Shown: piece after piece, positions 18,067 through 28,365 of the stretch
Layout: every line of letters starts with the position of its first letter
Position numbering within the stretch: the first letter of the stretch is position 1
From: Paramacrobiotus metropolitanus
Lineage: Eukaryota; Tardigrada; Eutardigrada; Parachela; Macrobiotidae
NCBI RefSeq assembly: GCF_019649055.1
Contig: NW_026570291.1
Coordinates: 1 to 64,000, forward strand
DNA: 64,000 nucleotides
Direction of reading: 5' to 3'
Program-made: the position numbers and the translations under genes
The notes under the pieces: model-generated
Told to the model about the DNA's origin: nothing
The model's input: the letters and a program-made list of their open reading frames with translations, nothing else
Databases searched by the model: none

Positions 18067-21000
18067 CTGCATGCCATGAACGCCTGGGACCCTAGGGCGG
18101 CAAGGCTCGACGTTGACACCAACACTTTGGATACGAGCCGGAAGACCATTGCTACCATACTTACCCTATCGGCAGCGAGATCTTCGGACACTGAGGAGAC
18201 CCTAATACAGGCGCTGCAAGACATTAAGCGGATCACCGAGGGTTACTATCGTAACAAGCGACGTGAAGCTGCGGAGCGTAAGGCCCAAAAGGCTAAGCCA
18301 CCTGCTGGACCAGTCACGCCGCCCGGTGAACCCATGGATGTTCCACCCTTAGAAGGCGAAGAACAGAACCTCGAACCCTCCACAGCGGAACGGGAAGCTT
18401 ATGCTCGGACACGGGACTTAACCCCGGACCCACCGAGTACGAGTAAGGCACCGAGGCCAACGACGTTGCCGGTACCCCCAATAGGCGGTTCGGTTCGGCC
18501 AAAACGAACGGAACAGGTGCTCGTCATCCGACGTCCGACAGAACAGTCCGATGACCCGGAGAGAACCCCGGATGGTAGGGCTATTCATCAGCCTGGGGGC
18601 CCAGATTCGCCTAAGTTCGCGAGGAAGCCTCGGTCTAAGGACAGGGATGAGGACAGAGGCCCGAAACGGAAGCTGTTCTCATCACCACCGAGACAAGTCC
18701 GGACCCTCGAACAGGTCCGAGAGATTGTGATGCGGGAAACAACTTCAGACCCATCGAAGCCCCGTCAAAAGGTACGACCGACGCCGGGTGAGAGCCACAA
18801 GACGGCCCCCCAGCCTTATTTAGTACTGCGGGCGATCCAACCGGACTTAACCGCAACGGAACGGGAAGCCTTAGCCTACCACAACCAACTGGTGGACCAG
18901 GTGAAGCAGGCTGAATTCTACCGGATCATCCAAGAAGGTGAACTCACCGGTGGACAACTTGAAATGAAAATGTCGTCAAGAGATCGGAACCGCATAACCC
19001 AGAAGATCCTAGACTTCGCGGCCGATCGTGACACCATCATACGAAGACTTATGGCCGTCCGGAGCGGCATGCAGGTACTTCGGACACAGAAGTTACCGAG
19101 GGTGGTTTTGGACTATGTCCAGCTGTTACGGAACCCGAGGATCAACCCGGCCGTATACATCCCCGAACCACCCCTGGAGGAAGGCCAACCTAGAATCGAC
19201 CTCATTCCGGAAATCGACCCCGACAACTCGGGAGGTAACGATGATGACCCTAACGTCTACGGCGCGGAGGATAGCGAAGAGGAGCGACAGTGGCAACAAG
19301 CCCTGTTAAACGACCTTCGGTCAACATCAAGGCTCTCGACCGAGCCTCGGTCAACTAGTGGAAGAAGCAGGTCTCCGGTGAAGCAGGTGTCTCCAACTAG
19401 GGCTCTGTCTCAACCGAACCGGTTACCCAGTATGACCCCTATTCAGCCTCCGCCACCGAGGTTTTCTCCGAAACGGACCCCTCGGCAAGCCTCCCAAGAA
19501 CGGATGGACACTTCTTCTCCGGCAAAACTGGAGATAGCGGTAAAAGAGCCGGGCATCACAGCATCGATGTCAACCTCGGTGCCAGACATAGCCGCCGAAG
19601 TGACGGTCGAAAGTCAGGTACAACCGGCTGTGCAGCCCCAATTAGGGCCCGCGGTTAGTAACCAGACCCACCGTCAGTACCATGACGACCCGGCCATGGA
19701 CTCCATAAAGGACCTGACCATAACCGAAAGGGACGATTGCATCAATCGGGCCGCGAGCGCGGAGCGTAATTACTATAACGCCCTCAAGAGTCGCCGCGAC
19801 AACTTGCTCGACAACGACTCTAACGAGACTATTCGTGAGTACCATAACCTGACCGAACGGACGAAGGAAATTGTGCAGCAGATGGGCGATGACTATCGGA
19901 AGAAGCGAGCCTCCGGAGAAATTCCGGCACCGCACCCCATCGCACCTTCCCCAATTAGCGGACAAATAGCCTCGAAGGCCACGGTACCCCAAAAGGCGTC
20001 CGTGGTCCCGTCAAAGAGGATGGTTGACCCTAAACGGCAGCCATCAGTAGAGATCGAGGACGAGGAGATGCCGGCATTTAGCGGCTCCGTGGTCCATTCG
20101 GTCAATTCCACTACTGTACGCAAAAAGCGTGAGGCTAATAAGTCGACTTCAAAGAAGGAATCTCCGAACCGACTGCCTAAGAAACCTCGCGGCGGCGGAG
20201 ACACCGATGTCTCGGATGTAGAAGTTCGCCGTAACAAGGGCCGAAGAAAGGTCCAACCCGAGCTACCATCCTCGGATAGCGAACCTGACACAACATCGAG
20301 CCGACAGGAACCCGACAAGAATCGGGGGCCTAGGCCTGAGTTGAAACCCGGCCAAAGTGTCGAAGGTTGGATCAACGAAATCCGGAACTGGGCCGAAGGG
20401 AAGCCTCCAAAAGAGGCACCCAAGGTCAAGAAGGAGAAGAAGGAGTCACAAGGAGACTCCTCGCTTCCACCATTTCTCCAGCGGATGGTTGACAACATCC
20501 AGCAAAGGGACCGGGACTCAGAACGCTCAGTATCCCCGGAGATTGAAATGGAAGAAACTCCAATCAAGCGAAAGCTCAATGAATCGGACCAGCTGGAACC
20601 AGGCTCGGCCAAACATCTAGCCGAGGGTCCCCATGAAGAAATGTGGGACTACCATGCTGACACCGACGAGTCTGATCTGCCAGCCCCGGATAACATCCGT
20701 AACAGGCTGACAGATAGACAACCTGGAGAGCCGGAACCGACCTTCTCCAAGGCGATCTTTAAGGAGGACGTCCGGCGGATTATCACCACAGCTGACACGG
20801 AACGCAGAGACGTCTACCAGGCCCTAGTGGAGAAGCTCACCGAAGAATACCGGGTAGAGCGAGGCAATTTCCTGACCGCACAATTCATGCGGAAGATAGT
20901 CAGCTGGATCCAGGACGAATGTATGGCTTTCATACTCCACCGATCCTGGGACCGAATGGGCGAACTGGTGCTTCCGAAACCACCATCAAAGCTAAGTCAG

Positions 21001-21579
21001 AAGGAAACACCGGAACAGCGGATAGTCAGGGCCATCGGTTATTATCGGAACCCAAGAGGTACCACTCGCCTCCAGATTGCCCGGTTCCTTAATAAGATGT
21101 ACACCTACGGCGATAAACCGAAAGGCGAGGCCGAGATCGAAGACATCATGAGGGAAGTAAACCCCACCCTCGAGGCCATGGTACTACGGAGGGAACTGCA
21201 AACTACTAACGCACAGCGCAGAGTCCACCTTCGGTATACCGTACCAAACTTCATCCCCGAAAAGAACCGGAGGGAGCAGAAGCTTCGGATGTCGTACCTC
21301 CACACGAAGAAGTACGACCCAGAAGGAGCTGAAGTCCAAGTCAGACCGGACGAAGACCCCGCACCTCAGGCCAAAGTATGGCTGGATCTGGCCAGATCAA
21401 CGGCAGCCTCCTCAGGCAGCAGATTCCCTATTGAACGACCAAGAGCCCCGGGCGACTTGCAAAGGTCTGCTTCGGCCGACCATGATCTCAGCGAGGAAGA
21501 CAACCTGCAGATCGTACCTAACCACGACTTTGTTACGACCAAACAACCTGTCTTTCGATCCGAGCAGATTGCTCGATAA
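18067..21579 (+). CDS. ORF C, part 4: large C-terminal part with possible winged-helix domain
   Basis: Open for 1167 codons from ATG 18076, same frame as part 3, ending at TAA 21577-21579. Low-complexity Pro/Ser/Arg/Glu tracts alternate with helical blocks (18,800-19,130 and 19,700-19,910) and several basic, nuclear-signal-like clusters (for example near 20,135 and 20,230). The last folded block (nt about 20,740-21,290) has a pattern RIVRAIGYY...RGTT...IARFLNKMY...L.R.ELQ..., reminiscent of a winged helix such as the linker-histone globular domain. This is a weak similarity judged by eye. The stop lies inside a repeat that recurs 184 bp downstream. The role in the element is unknown; binding nucleic acid is plausible. 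Confidence 0.7.
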   Translation: MHAMNAWDPRAARLDVDTNTLDTSRKTIATILTLSAARSSDTEETLIQALQDIKRITEGYYRNKRREAAERKAQKAKPPAGPVTPPGEPMDVPPLEGEEQNLEPSTAEREAYARTRDLTPDPPSTSKAPRPTTLPVPPIGGSVRPKRTEQVLVIRRPTEQSDDPERTPDGRAIHQPGGPDSPKFARKPRSKDRDEDRGPKRKLFSSPPRQVRTLEQVREIVMRETTSDPSKPRQKVRPTPGESHKTAPQPYLVLRAIQPDLTATEREALAYHNQLVDQVKQAEFYRIIQEGELTGGQLEMKMSSRDRNRITQKILDFAADRDTIIRRLMAVRSGMQVLRTQKLPRVVLDYVQLLRNPRINPAVYIPEPPLEEGQPRIDLIPEIDPDNSGGNDDDPNVYGAEDSEEERQWQQALLNDLRSTSRLSTEPRSTSGRSRSPVKQVSPTRALSQPNRLPSMTPIQPPPPRFSPKRTPRQASQERMDTSSPAKLEIAVKEPGITASMSTSVPDIAAEVTVESQVQPAVQPQLGPAVSNQTHRQYHDDPAMDSIKDLTITERDDCINRAASAERNYYNALKSRRDNLLDNDSNETIREYHNLTERTKEIVQQMGDDYRKKRASGEIPAPHPIAPSPISGQIASKATVPQKASVVPSKRMVDPKRQPSVEIEDEEMPAFSGSVVHSVNSTTVRKKREANKSTSKKESPNRLPKKPRGGGDTDVSDVEVRRNKGRRKVQPELPSSDSEPDTTSSRQEPDKNRGPRPELKPGQSVEGWINEIRNWAEGKPPKEAPKVKKEKKESQGDSSLPPFLQRMVDNIQQRDRDSERSVSPEIEMEETPIKRKLNESDQLEPGSAKHLAEGPHEEMWDYHADTDESDLPAPDNIRNRLTDRQPGEPEPTFSKAIFKEDVRRIITTADTERRDVYQALVEKLTEEYRVERGNFLTAQFMRKIVSWIQDECMAFILHRSWDRMGELVLPKPPSKLSQKETPEQRIVRAIGYYRNPRGTTRLQIARFLNKMYTYGDKPKGEAEIEDIMREVNPTLEAMVLRRELQTTNAQRRVHLRYTVPNFIPEKNRREQKLRMSYLHTKKYDPEGAEVQVRPDEDPAPQAKVWLDLARSTAASSGSRFPIERPRAPGDLQRSASADHDLSEEDNLQIVPNHDFVTTKQPVFRSEQIAR

Positions 21580-21632
21580 CTCACCGGACCCTAAAGGCTC
21601 CGGGGTATGAGGCCCAATAGGCCTCCACCTGC
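21554..21632 (+). repeat. Direct repeat, first copy, spanning the ORF C stop
   Basis: This 79-bp stretch recurs at 21,738-21,816 with about ten differences. It includes TTCGATCCGAGCAGATTG, CCGGACCCTAAAGGCTCCGG and a CAATA stem-loop. A short inverted copy of its start lies near 21,891. Confidence 0.85.
21609..21625 (+). repeat. CAATA-loop stem-loop, stem GAGGCC/GGCCTC
   Basis: 6-bp perfect stem around CAATA, 30 nt after the ORF C stop. The copy in the next direct repeat (near 21,793-21,809) has a base change that breaks one pair. Confidence 0.85.
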
Positions 21633-21737
21633 AGAAGGATCCAAACCTTGTCATCACATAGGAACTTCCGTTCCTATATCTTACATAGCTCCAATCCATT
21701 GCCGAACAACGGCAGCTGAAGTAAAGTGGGAACCTTC

Positions 21738-21816
21738 TTCGATCCGAGCAGATTGTCGGATACCTTACCGGACCCTAAAGGCTCCGGGGTTCGAGGTCCA
21801 ATAGGCCTCCACCTGC
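21738..21816 (+). repeat. Direct repeat, second copy
   Basis: Second copy of the 79-bp repeat, offset 184 bp, wholly in the non-coding 3' region. The stem-loop inside has one unpaired position. Confidence 0.85.
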
Positions 21817-21966
21817 GGCATGAAAAATTCTAAGTTCCGTCCCTCCGACGTGGGGAGCGATATCACCTACATCGCGGGAACGGAAATACCTCGGATCGAA
21901 AGACAGAGTCCAAAGAAGTGGACCTGACTGGACTTCACCTCATGAAAGGCTCAACAACTACCTTGC

Positions 21967-21981
21967 GAACCCAATAGGTTC
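21967..21981 (+). repeat. CAATA-loop stem-loop, stem GAACC/GGTTC
   Basis: 5-bp perfect stem around CAATA in the non-coding 3' region. A GCC/GGC stem-loop with loop CAGTTA follows at about 21,993. Confidence 0.8.
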
Positions 21982-22163
21982 CGAGGCAAGTGCCCAGTTA
22001 GGCCTGAAGAACCTTTAGGCCCTGGCCAGAGTGGGTTTGGCCGACAGGGAACCTGACCACTCTTGCCAGGACCACCAAAAGATGGATCTCACCTCACCCT
22101 CCGGAAATGGACGGTTTGAAGCGGAGACGCACATGGCACATGAATCCTCGATAGCTTCCCCGT

Positions 22164-22178
22164 GAACCCAATAGGTTC
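22164..22178 (+). repeat. CAATA-loop stem-loop, second GAACC/GGTTC stem
   Basis: 5-bp perfect stem around CAATA in the 3' region. A short GCC/GGC one with the same loop follows near 22,189. Confidence 0.8.
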
Positions 22179-23074
22179 CAGGGAAGGTGCCCAATAGGCC
22201 GCCAGAAAGTTAGCGGAGCCTGATCCCCCCCCGGACGACTAAGGCAGAACTTAGACCTCGTCGTCAGTAGAGGATAACCGAACCGGCAACCCTCGGACTA
22301 CCGTAGTTCCGGAAGAGAAGCCTCCTAAACCACGCTAGTCCGGACCTTCGCACGAAAGGCGGTTTCTCCGCGCAGATCAGGATGACCTGCTGCTCTGCAC
22401 GGATAACCCACCCCGGCAGAAGAGCGTGGAATCGACCCTTAGATGGATCCCTCGGACAGACCCGATAAGTACGAGTTCAATCTGAACCGTACCGGACGTC
22501 TCCCCAGGCTTCCCCTGGATGAACACGGACGGAATGTTCCGGTCTCCGGCGACAATGACAGGAGGCGAACCGAGCCAAATACCGAGGGGATGCAACCGAA
22601 CTAGAGGGTTAGCCGACCCCCGACGGTTAGCTGGCTCCAGCTGGATCAGCGACTCCGCCGACCTGCTATCCCCGGAGCAAAAAGGGAACATCATAGGGCG
22701 TGGTAGAATCCCGACCCGCCATCGACTTAGGGAGAAGACCCCAATAGGGATACCCCGACGTCCAACCCTCCAACCCTCTGACCCTCGGACCCGAAGGGTC
22801 AAACCTGAAGGAAACCATAGTTCACTGGGATAACTCGCACGAATAGCGGCTGGTTAATGGCGAACTGTGCAAACACTGGTCGTCGGTGATCAGCCCCTCC
22901 GGCAGAAGGATCCTGGAGGCTAACCCTGGATGGAATGTGAACCATGGAACGTCATATCGGGACGAATCGTACGAATAGCGACTGGACAGGCACAACTGCG
23001 CAAAACACAGTTGTCCCTGTTCAGGTCCCTCCGACAGAGGACTCCCAGCTGATTAGTTCCGTAACTTGGACCGT

Positions 23075-23091
23075 AGAGCCCAATAGGCTCT
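23075..23091 (+). repeat. CAATA-loop stem-loop, stem AGAGCC/GGCTCT
   Basis: 6-bp perfect stem around CAATA in the 3' region. Confidence 0.85.
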
Positions 23092-23457
23092 TACCCCTGA
23101 ATCTTACTAGCCCTGACCTCGTGGACATAGGCAGCGAAAACGTCCTATATCAGCAAGGCCCTGGTGACAGCCTCATCATCGGACCCTTCGCACGTAAGAA
23201 GGTTATCCAGGGGCTCCCAGCATGACTTGCTGGGCACTCCTGTATAAACCCAGCCGGCTGAAGGACCCGGTGGTTACCCCGGACACGGAGGCTGCCCCGG
23301 ATAGCGACTTCATCTTATCGGTGAGACCCTCGGTAGAGTTGCCCAATAGGCGATCTACACCGCGAATAAGGGTTTTGCCGAGATGGAGCGACCATCAGAC
23401 CGAGGCCAACCCACCCTCGGACTTCAACCCTCGAAGTCCGGAACCCACCCTTTCCGA

Positions 23458-23474
23458 GTTACCCAATGGGTAAC
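23458..23474 (+). repeat. Related stem-loop, stem GTTACCC/GGGTAAC, loop AAT
   Basis: 7-bp perfect stem. The core reads CCCAATGGG, so the loop is AAT and not CAATA. Confidence 0.75.
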
Positions 23475-23617
23475 CACGAATGGACTTGGGATTTTAACCG
23501 GACGGAACACCCAGCAAATCGCAGAATTGCGATTTATCAGCACAGCCGAGGGTTGAACTCCCGACCCCCGGGCTCGGACCCTCGGACCCTTTGAATCCCG
23601 GCGATCATCCTCTCCGA

Positions 23618-23634
23618 GTCACCCAATAGGTGAC
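23618..23634 (+). repeat. CAATA-loop stem-loop, stem GTCACC/GGTGAC
   Basis: 6-bp perfect stem around CAATA in the 3' region. Confidence 0.85.
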
Positions 23635-23930
23635 GGGAGACGAATTTAGGATTTTCAGCCGAGCGGAACGTCATTATACCCACTTAACAGCGCAGCCGAG
23701 GGTACGACCCGGAATCTAACTCGAGTACCGAGGCCCGAGTGCCAATGGACTTAGACTCAGCAACCGAGGCTGAGCTTGGACTCTGATTTCGCAACCGGAG
23801 CTGACCCTCGGTTACCGAGGCTACCATCGGACTTCAGGATCTTGAAGCCAACCGGATACAGGGTCGGACTCGCGCACAGAGACCATGCCATCGACCATTC
23901 AACCCTATGGAAACCAGGCATTAACCGGTC

Positions 23931-23953
23931 CTTGTTGCCCAATAGGCGACAGG
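23931..23953 (+). repeat. CAATA-loop stem-loop with 9-bp stem including two G-T pairs
   Basis: CTTGTTGCC pairs with GGCGACAGG around CAATA. The two non-Watson-Crick positions are both G-T pairs, which fold in RNA. A shorter copy with TTGCC/GGCGA is near 23,340. Confidence 0.8.
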
Positions 23954-24440
23954 ACATAACATAACGGTTTTGCCCGGATCAAACCTCGGATCACTGGACT
24001 TCCCGGAGGATCCACCGATCAATGGGCCCAAAAGGTCTTATACTGCACCCAGAGGGGGTACCTTATGGTATTCGCGAATGCGACAGTGCCTCTCCATCCA
24101 CTTTACCCGATGAACCCCGGCTAGACGTAAGTACGACCCGTCTTACCCGGCTGAGAAGGTTCCGGTTGACCTTTTACCGGAGGATCCCGGTCGGAAAGTG
24201 TGTTTCACGCCCGTTTCACACCCGACAATGGAGATCCATACCTTTTACCCGAAGTCAAAAGGGTCGATCCTTTGACCCTCGAGGGTCGAACCCCCGACCC
24301 TCGGTGAATCGAACCGGTACCATTGGGTATCCCAAGAACCGATGCCTCGGACCTAGATGACCGGACTTCTAGTTGACTGGAGCCCCCGTGAGCGAACGAG
24401 CTCTAGTCGGAATGAGTACCCGGACCAAAGCCCCGGACCA

Positions 24441-25060
24441 AAGACTTTGAGTTTACTTTTTCTAATCTCGAAATGATGTTCTCAATTTTATTGATCTTTT
24501 CATTAACCTGCTCACCAGGAATTGTGATGTTATTTTTACTAGAGAGAGAGAGACAGATGGAATAATACTTTATTTTTTTGCTTTTTCGCCGTTACGGACA
24601 CGACCAACAGACGCCTACACCGGTCCAACAACACCACCGACCGACCTTCGGATTTCGGCCGTGAGTTGTATCGCCACCACGGATCCGGAGGAGAACGCGG
24701 CAGCGAGACACCTTCGTCATCGGACACCACCGAGGCGCAGCCACCGACCCCAATAGGGTCGTGTGCGGAGCGGGCACTGGAGCGGTATGAGGCCGGTCCT
24801 TCGCAGGGGCTCGGACCAGAGGCATGTTGGGCCAGTCGCTATGGCAGCCTACGAGCAGGCAGCCAGCGACAGTCCCGCTTCCGGTGTGCTGACTCACACC
24901 GAGTCGCACTCGCTGTCGAGCGCTAGATCGGCCTTGACTCAGGCAGCTTTCCGCCCAGCCTTACGTCTCGGCCAATCATCGGCCTCGATGTAGGCGGAGC
25001 CACTCCCCACTTCCACATCTCGGCCTACCAGCGTTCGTTCGCTCGTGTTGGATCAGCCCA
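24441..25060. other. AT-rich break (to about 24,600), then a last GC-rich block
   Basis: The first 160 bp are AT-rich host-like sequence with an AGAGAGAGAGAG run near 24,541. From about 24,600 to 25,060 GC-rich sequence returns and carries a CAATA stem-loop, so it is probably a displaced piece of the same retroelement or a relative. Short frames overlap on both strands and show no domain. Confidence 0.5.
24745..24761 (+). repeat. CAATA-loop stem-loop, stem CGACCC/GGGTCG
   Basis: 6-bp perfect stem around CAATA. It lies beyond the AT-rich break at 24,440-24,600, which ties the GC-rich block there to the retroelement. Confidence 0.8.
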
Positions 25061-25326
25061 GTGCCGCATTAGGCTTTTTCCCATGCTTTCGGCTCGATGT
25101 GCCGTTCACTTTGTTCACTAGCAGATCATTCAATGTACTTTCACGATCCTGCTCGCACTGAGCCTTTGTGTTTTGGTTCTGTACTTTATTGCTATCCACA
25201 ATAAAGCCTTCTCTCACTATCGTGAGCCTTTGTTCGCCAGCTGTCACATTGATTGAAACATAACAATATGAAAATAACATAAATACAGAGATAACAAAAT
25301 TACAAAAATAGCCTTATCAAAACAAA
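25061..25326. other. AT-rich spacer
   Basis: Composition changes to AT-rich. I see no gene, repeat or structured element before the MITE. Confidence 0.5.
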
Positions 25327-25328
25327 TA

Positions 25329-25921
25329 CTTCGAATGCTGCCTTATATGGGCTCCCCTTATATTACTCTCCCTTATCTGGGCTCCCGGCTAGTTGGCAAT
25401 ACCCGTCAAATTAAATTTATCGGATTTATAGCAGAACCCTTTTCTACTTCTTTCAACCGGATTTACAAGTGAGCACACCAAAGAATTCCGAAATTTCACA
25501 TCCGAATTATATTTATATATGTTATCTGTATAATAATATTTTTCATTAGTTTCAACCGGATTTGCCAATGAACAAACTGAAAAATGCCGAAATTTTATAT
25601 CACATTATTTTTTCAAGGGGTTTTTAGTGCATTTAAGCGGGCGACGTTTAGAAAGATTTTGACAAATTTTGAATTTTAAAAGATTTTGAATCTGTCGTTG
25701 ATGCAACCTGATGCACTTTGAAACAAACTAAATGCTACAAAAGTACTGGCAAAATAAGTATTTTTAATAAATCAAAATTTTCAGTCAGGCATAACACTGA
25801 TAACAGCTGCGAAAGTGTGAGTAATAACGTAACCGCCCATGTAGGGGGTTGCTCATATTGCCCGGGAGCCCAGATAAGGGAAAGTAATATAAGGGGAGCC
25901 CATATAAGGCAGCATTCGAAG
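25329..25921. mobile_element. 593-bp MITE with about 60-bp inverted ends and TA duplication
   Basis: The left end CTTCGAATGCTGCC... and the right end are inverted copies over about 60 bp, with one mismatch seen. The dinucleotide TA flanks both ends (25,327-25,328 and 25,922-25,923). A TA duplication with long inverted ends is typical of Tc1/mariner-type non-autonomous elements. Inside are two direct copies of a CAACCGGATTT-led stretch (near 25,457 and 25,552). No transposase frame. Confidence 0.85.
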
Positions 25922-25923
25922 TA

Positions 25924-26825
25924 TACCTTTTCTCAAAACCACTAACTTCTGTTATTAGTCCAAACTTCCGCCATCTGTTCCTAACTTGAGCAATTTTTAT
26001 TCCCCCACTAACCAGTAATATCATAATAGTATGATTACTGGAACTTACTATTAAACTATCATTTCCTGACAACCAATACAACTAACAAGATTACTAGCTT
26101 TACACGCCTTTAAAACAGCTCCAAACCTCACAATCATATCTCACAACAAGAGATTTTATAAACTAACTTCCAAACAACCAACTCACCAACTAATTTCCAA
26201 CCGCACTCCAAATTCCTTTATATACCCAAAACACACTATGCTCGACAAAACCACCAATACAAGAAAAATGTCAACCCACTGCATTCTAATTCTCCCAATC
26301 AAAAACCATTACGTCAGAAAACCGCAAAAGCGGGCCCATTTATAATAGCGAACCCAACTCGACGATATACCTTACGGTAGTACTATATCTGAGTATATGC
26401 TAAGACTAGACAAGAAGTAAAATTACATATTGAGCCAGAGAACCCATGACTCATATAGTACTAACGACTGCATAGCAGTCTTCCGTACACTCGTGCAGCA
26501 AGCAGCTCGCCTGGCGGAAAAGATGGAAATGAGCAAAGTGTTGGACTGATTGTACTGGGCTGCAGCTGTGACATCAACAGTACTGTTGATTGTCGTGCTC
26601 CATCATACTAATACAAATTGGATGAATTAATCAGGGTCTGATTGACTGAAAAAACGCAGCATTAAGGTAATGTTGTGATTTGTATTCAAAATTAATATAC
26701 CATGTCATGGCGTATTTATTTTTTCCGTTGACTGTGCTGTGGAAACTGTGCTTGTTTTGTTTTCCGGTAGAACGCACTGGAGGGCAGCTAGGTGAACCAA
26801 TGAGGCAGTGCAGTTCATTTAGCTA
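25924..26825. other. AT-rich intergenic sequence
   Basis: No frame with coding character and no repeat seen by eye. A few pyrimidine-poor CAA/ACC-rich stretches near 26,100-26,330. Confidence 0.5.
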
Positions 26826-27548
26826 AGGCCTCGTCCCCAATCTGTAGCGTATCTCGTTACGATACAGCACCGTAGCTAATTTCGCTGCAGTACAGAAATG
26901 GGACACTCCTTGGTGCGCGCCACCAAGGTACATACAGTAGAGGCTTTGCATATCGAAACTGGGCTCGCTATCGAAACTGGGTTTCCTGTATCGAATCCTC
27001 AGCTTTGGCCCCATATCGCTGTATTTGCGTCCCATCGCTCCGATCGCATATCGCACTGTTTACCAGTTTTTATGTGTGGTGAAAAATTCCAAGTTTGTTT
27101 GAGGATTTTTGATTCTTGGGTTGATTTCGTATGTGCATTTAACTGAGATTTTAAAATGAAATGAAAATAGAAACGATATGGAGCGTATGCATCTTTAATG
27201 TTCATTAAAAATAAATAACTCTCGAGAAAAAAATATCGCCACATTAACATAATATCCAAAAACTCACTCATCTGCAAAAAGATCCCAGGGAAAGCCACTT
27301 CTGGAGGTGGCTTCGCGTACTGTATCGTTTTTCTTTGTATTTCAGGGTATGCGTAAAAAACGCGCGTAAAATTTTTGGCTGATATGGGACGCGGGGTTGG
27401 TACGGGATTTGAGATACGGTTCGCAGGATACCGTATCAGAGAGTTATGAATACGGGACGCATTAGGATACGGGGCATACCCCGTCCCTTATCTTTTCACG
27501 GGTAATGAGGTACGCGAAGCGATTCGCTACAGATTGGGGGCGAGGCCT
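26826..27548. mobile_element. Non-autonomous inverted-repeat element, 723 bp
   Basis: The ends AGGCCTCG(T/C)CCCCAATC... are inverted copies over 24 bp with one mismatch, and looser similarity runs further in. Nothing inside codes for a transposase. No clear target duplication was found (flanks GCTA and AAGT), so the class is open. Confidence 0.65.
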
Positions 27549-28086
27549 AAGTGTTTTGACAGTGTGCTAGTGGCAAATTTGTTTTAATTTAAAATTGCAG
27601 CAGTGTTGCAATTTGTGCAAGAGATTCAGGAGTCCTGAGTTTCTGAAGATCTGGTGAGCTTGAGTCTGGAAGTTTACACTTGTAGTGGGGGTAAGTTGCC
27701 CTGGGAGAATGAATTTGGTGATTGTGCGTGTTGAAGGCATTCAGTTCTGATGCTTTCGTGTGGCCTATCTGGAGTTCTTGGATGGACTGTCTGATGGATG
27801 ATGCGTGTCGATGACTGTATGACTGGAGGAAGGTTGGATAGATTCGTGGATCGGGACGTACGCTAGGGGACGTGCGGTGGACTGACATTCTCGCTCTGGA
27901 ACGCACCAACGATGGAGTTCCTCGCGTTGGCGTCTGGATTCTGCTTGGAATGCGTGAAGGATCCACGGAGCGATGATAGTTTTGCTTTTGATTTCGTTTA
28001 CTTGGTGTTTAGTTTAATTAGTGCTAATTATTGTTTTTTATGCTTTTGATTAACGCTGTCGTTAATTCGTATGCAGGGGGGGGGTG
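27549..28086. other. Unassigned sequence upstream of a G10 tract
   Basis: A 125-codon minus-strand frame (27,589-27,966) is rich in Ser, Arg and Pro and has no recognisable domain; I do not call it. The block ends in GCAGGGGGGGGGGTG, which resembles a polypurine tract before an LTR. Confidence 0.4.
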
Positions 28087-28340
28087 ACATAATTGGTATT
28101 ATGTTGTGCGAGTTACGGTGAGCATGTACGTGTGTTCCATGGTGTACTACAGTACTAGCGATGATGTATTGTATTATTTTGTATCCGTGTTCTTATCGGT
28201 AGCCTCCGATCAGAAGCTGCGCTTCGTCGTCGGCTAGCATTCGTCGGCGTCGTTACGGTGTGACTGAGTTGGAGTGAACATCAATAAGATTAAAGTAACT
28301 AACATCATTGTGGTCCTGTTGGTGTTTGTGTTGTGAGTGA
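28087..28340 (+). mobile_element. Possible solo LTR edge after a polypurine tract
   Basis: After the G10 tract the sequence begins TGACATAATTGG, as an LTR would after its polypurine tract. CAATAAGATT near 28,281 could be a poly(A) signal variant. No partner LTR or internal genes are visible, so this is only a candidate. Confidence 0.25.
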
Positions 28341-28365
28341 CCTTCGTTGGGGGAAAGGCCACTGC

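Larger units (their letters stand above)
21580..24440 (+). other. Retroelement 3' region, non-coding, stem-loop rich
   Basis: About 2.9 kb with GC content and word use like the element (many CCTCGGACC-type strings) but only short frames. It holds about half of the strong CAATA stem-loops and the 79-bp direct repeat. Long frames with family features are absent on both strands. No 3' LTR matching 1-1,800 was found. GC-rich sequence ends abruptly near 24,440. Confidence 0.7.

Noticed and set aside
19675-19690. A Y-H-D-D string in ORF C as a reverse transcriptase active site
   Set aside because: No other RT block surrounds it and the neighbouring sequence is low-complexity; a chance match.
13471-21579. 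ORF C as an envelope gene
   Set aside because: The position fits, but there is no signal peptide, membrane segment or cysteine pattern.
28087-28340. A full LTR retrotransposon at 27.5-28.3 kb
   Set aside because: Only a polypurine-like tract and a TG start are visible; no partner LTR, primer site or pol gene.
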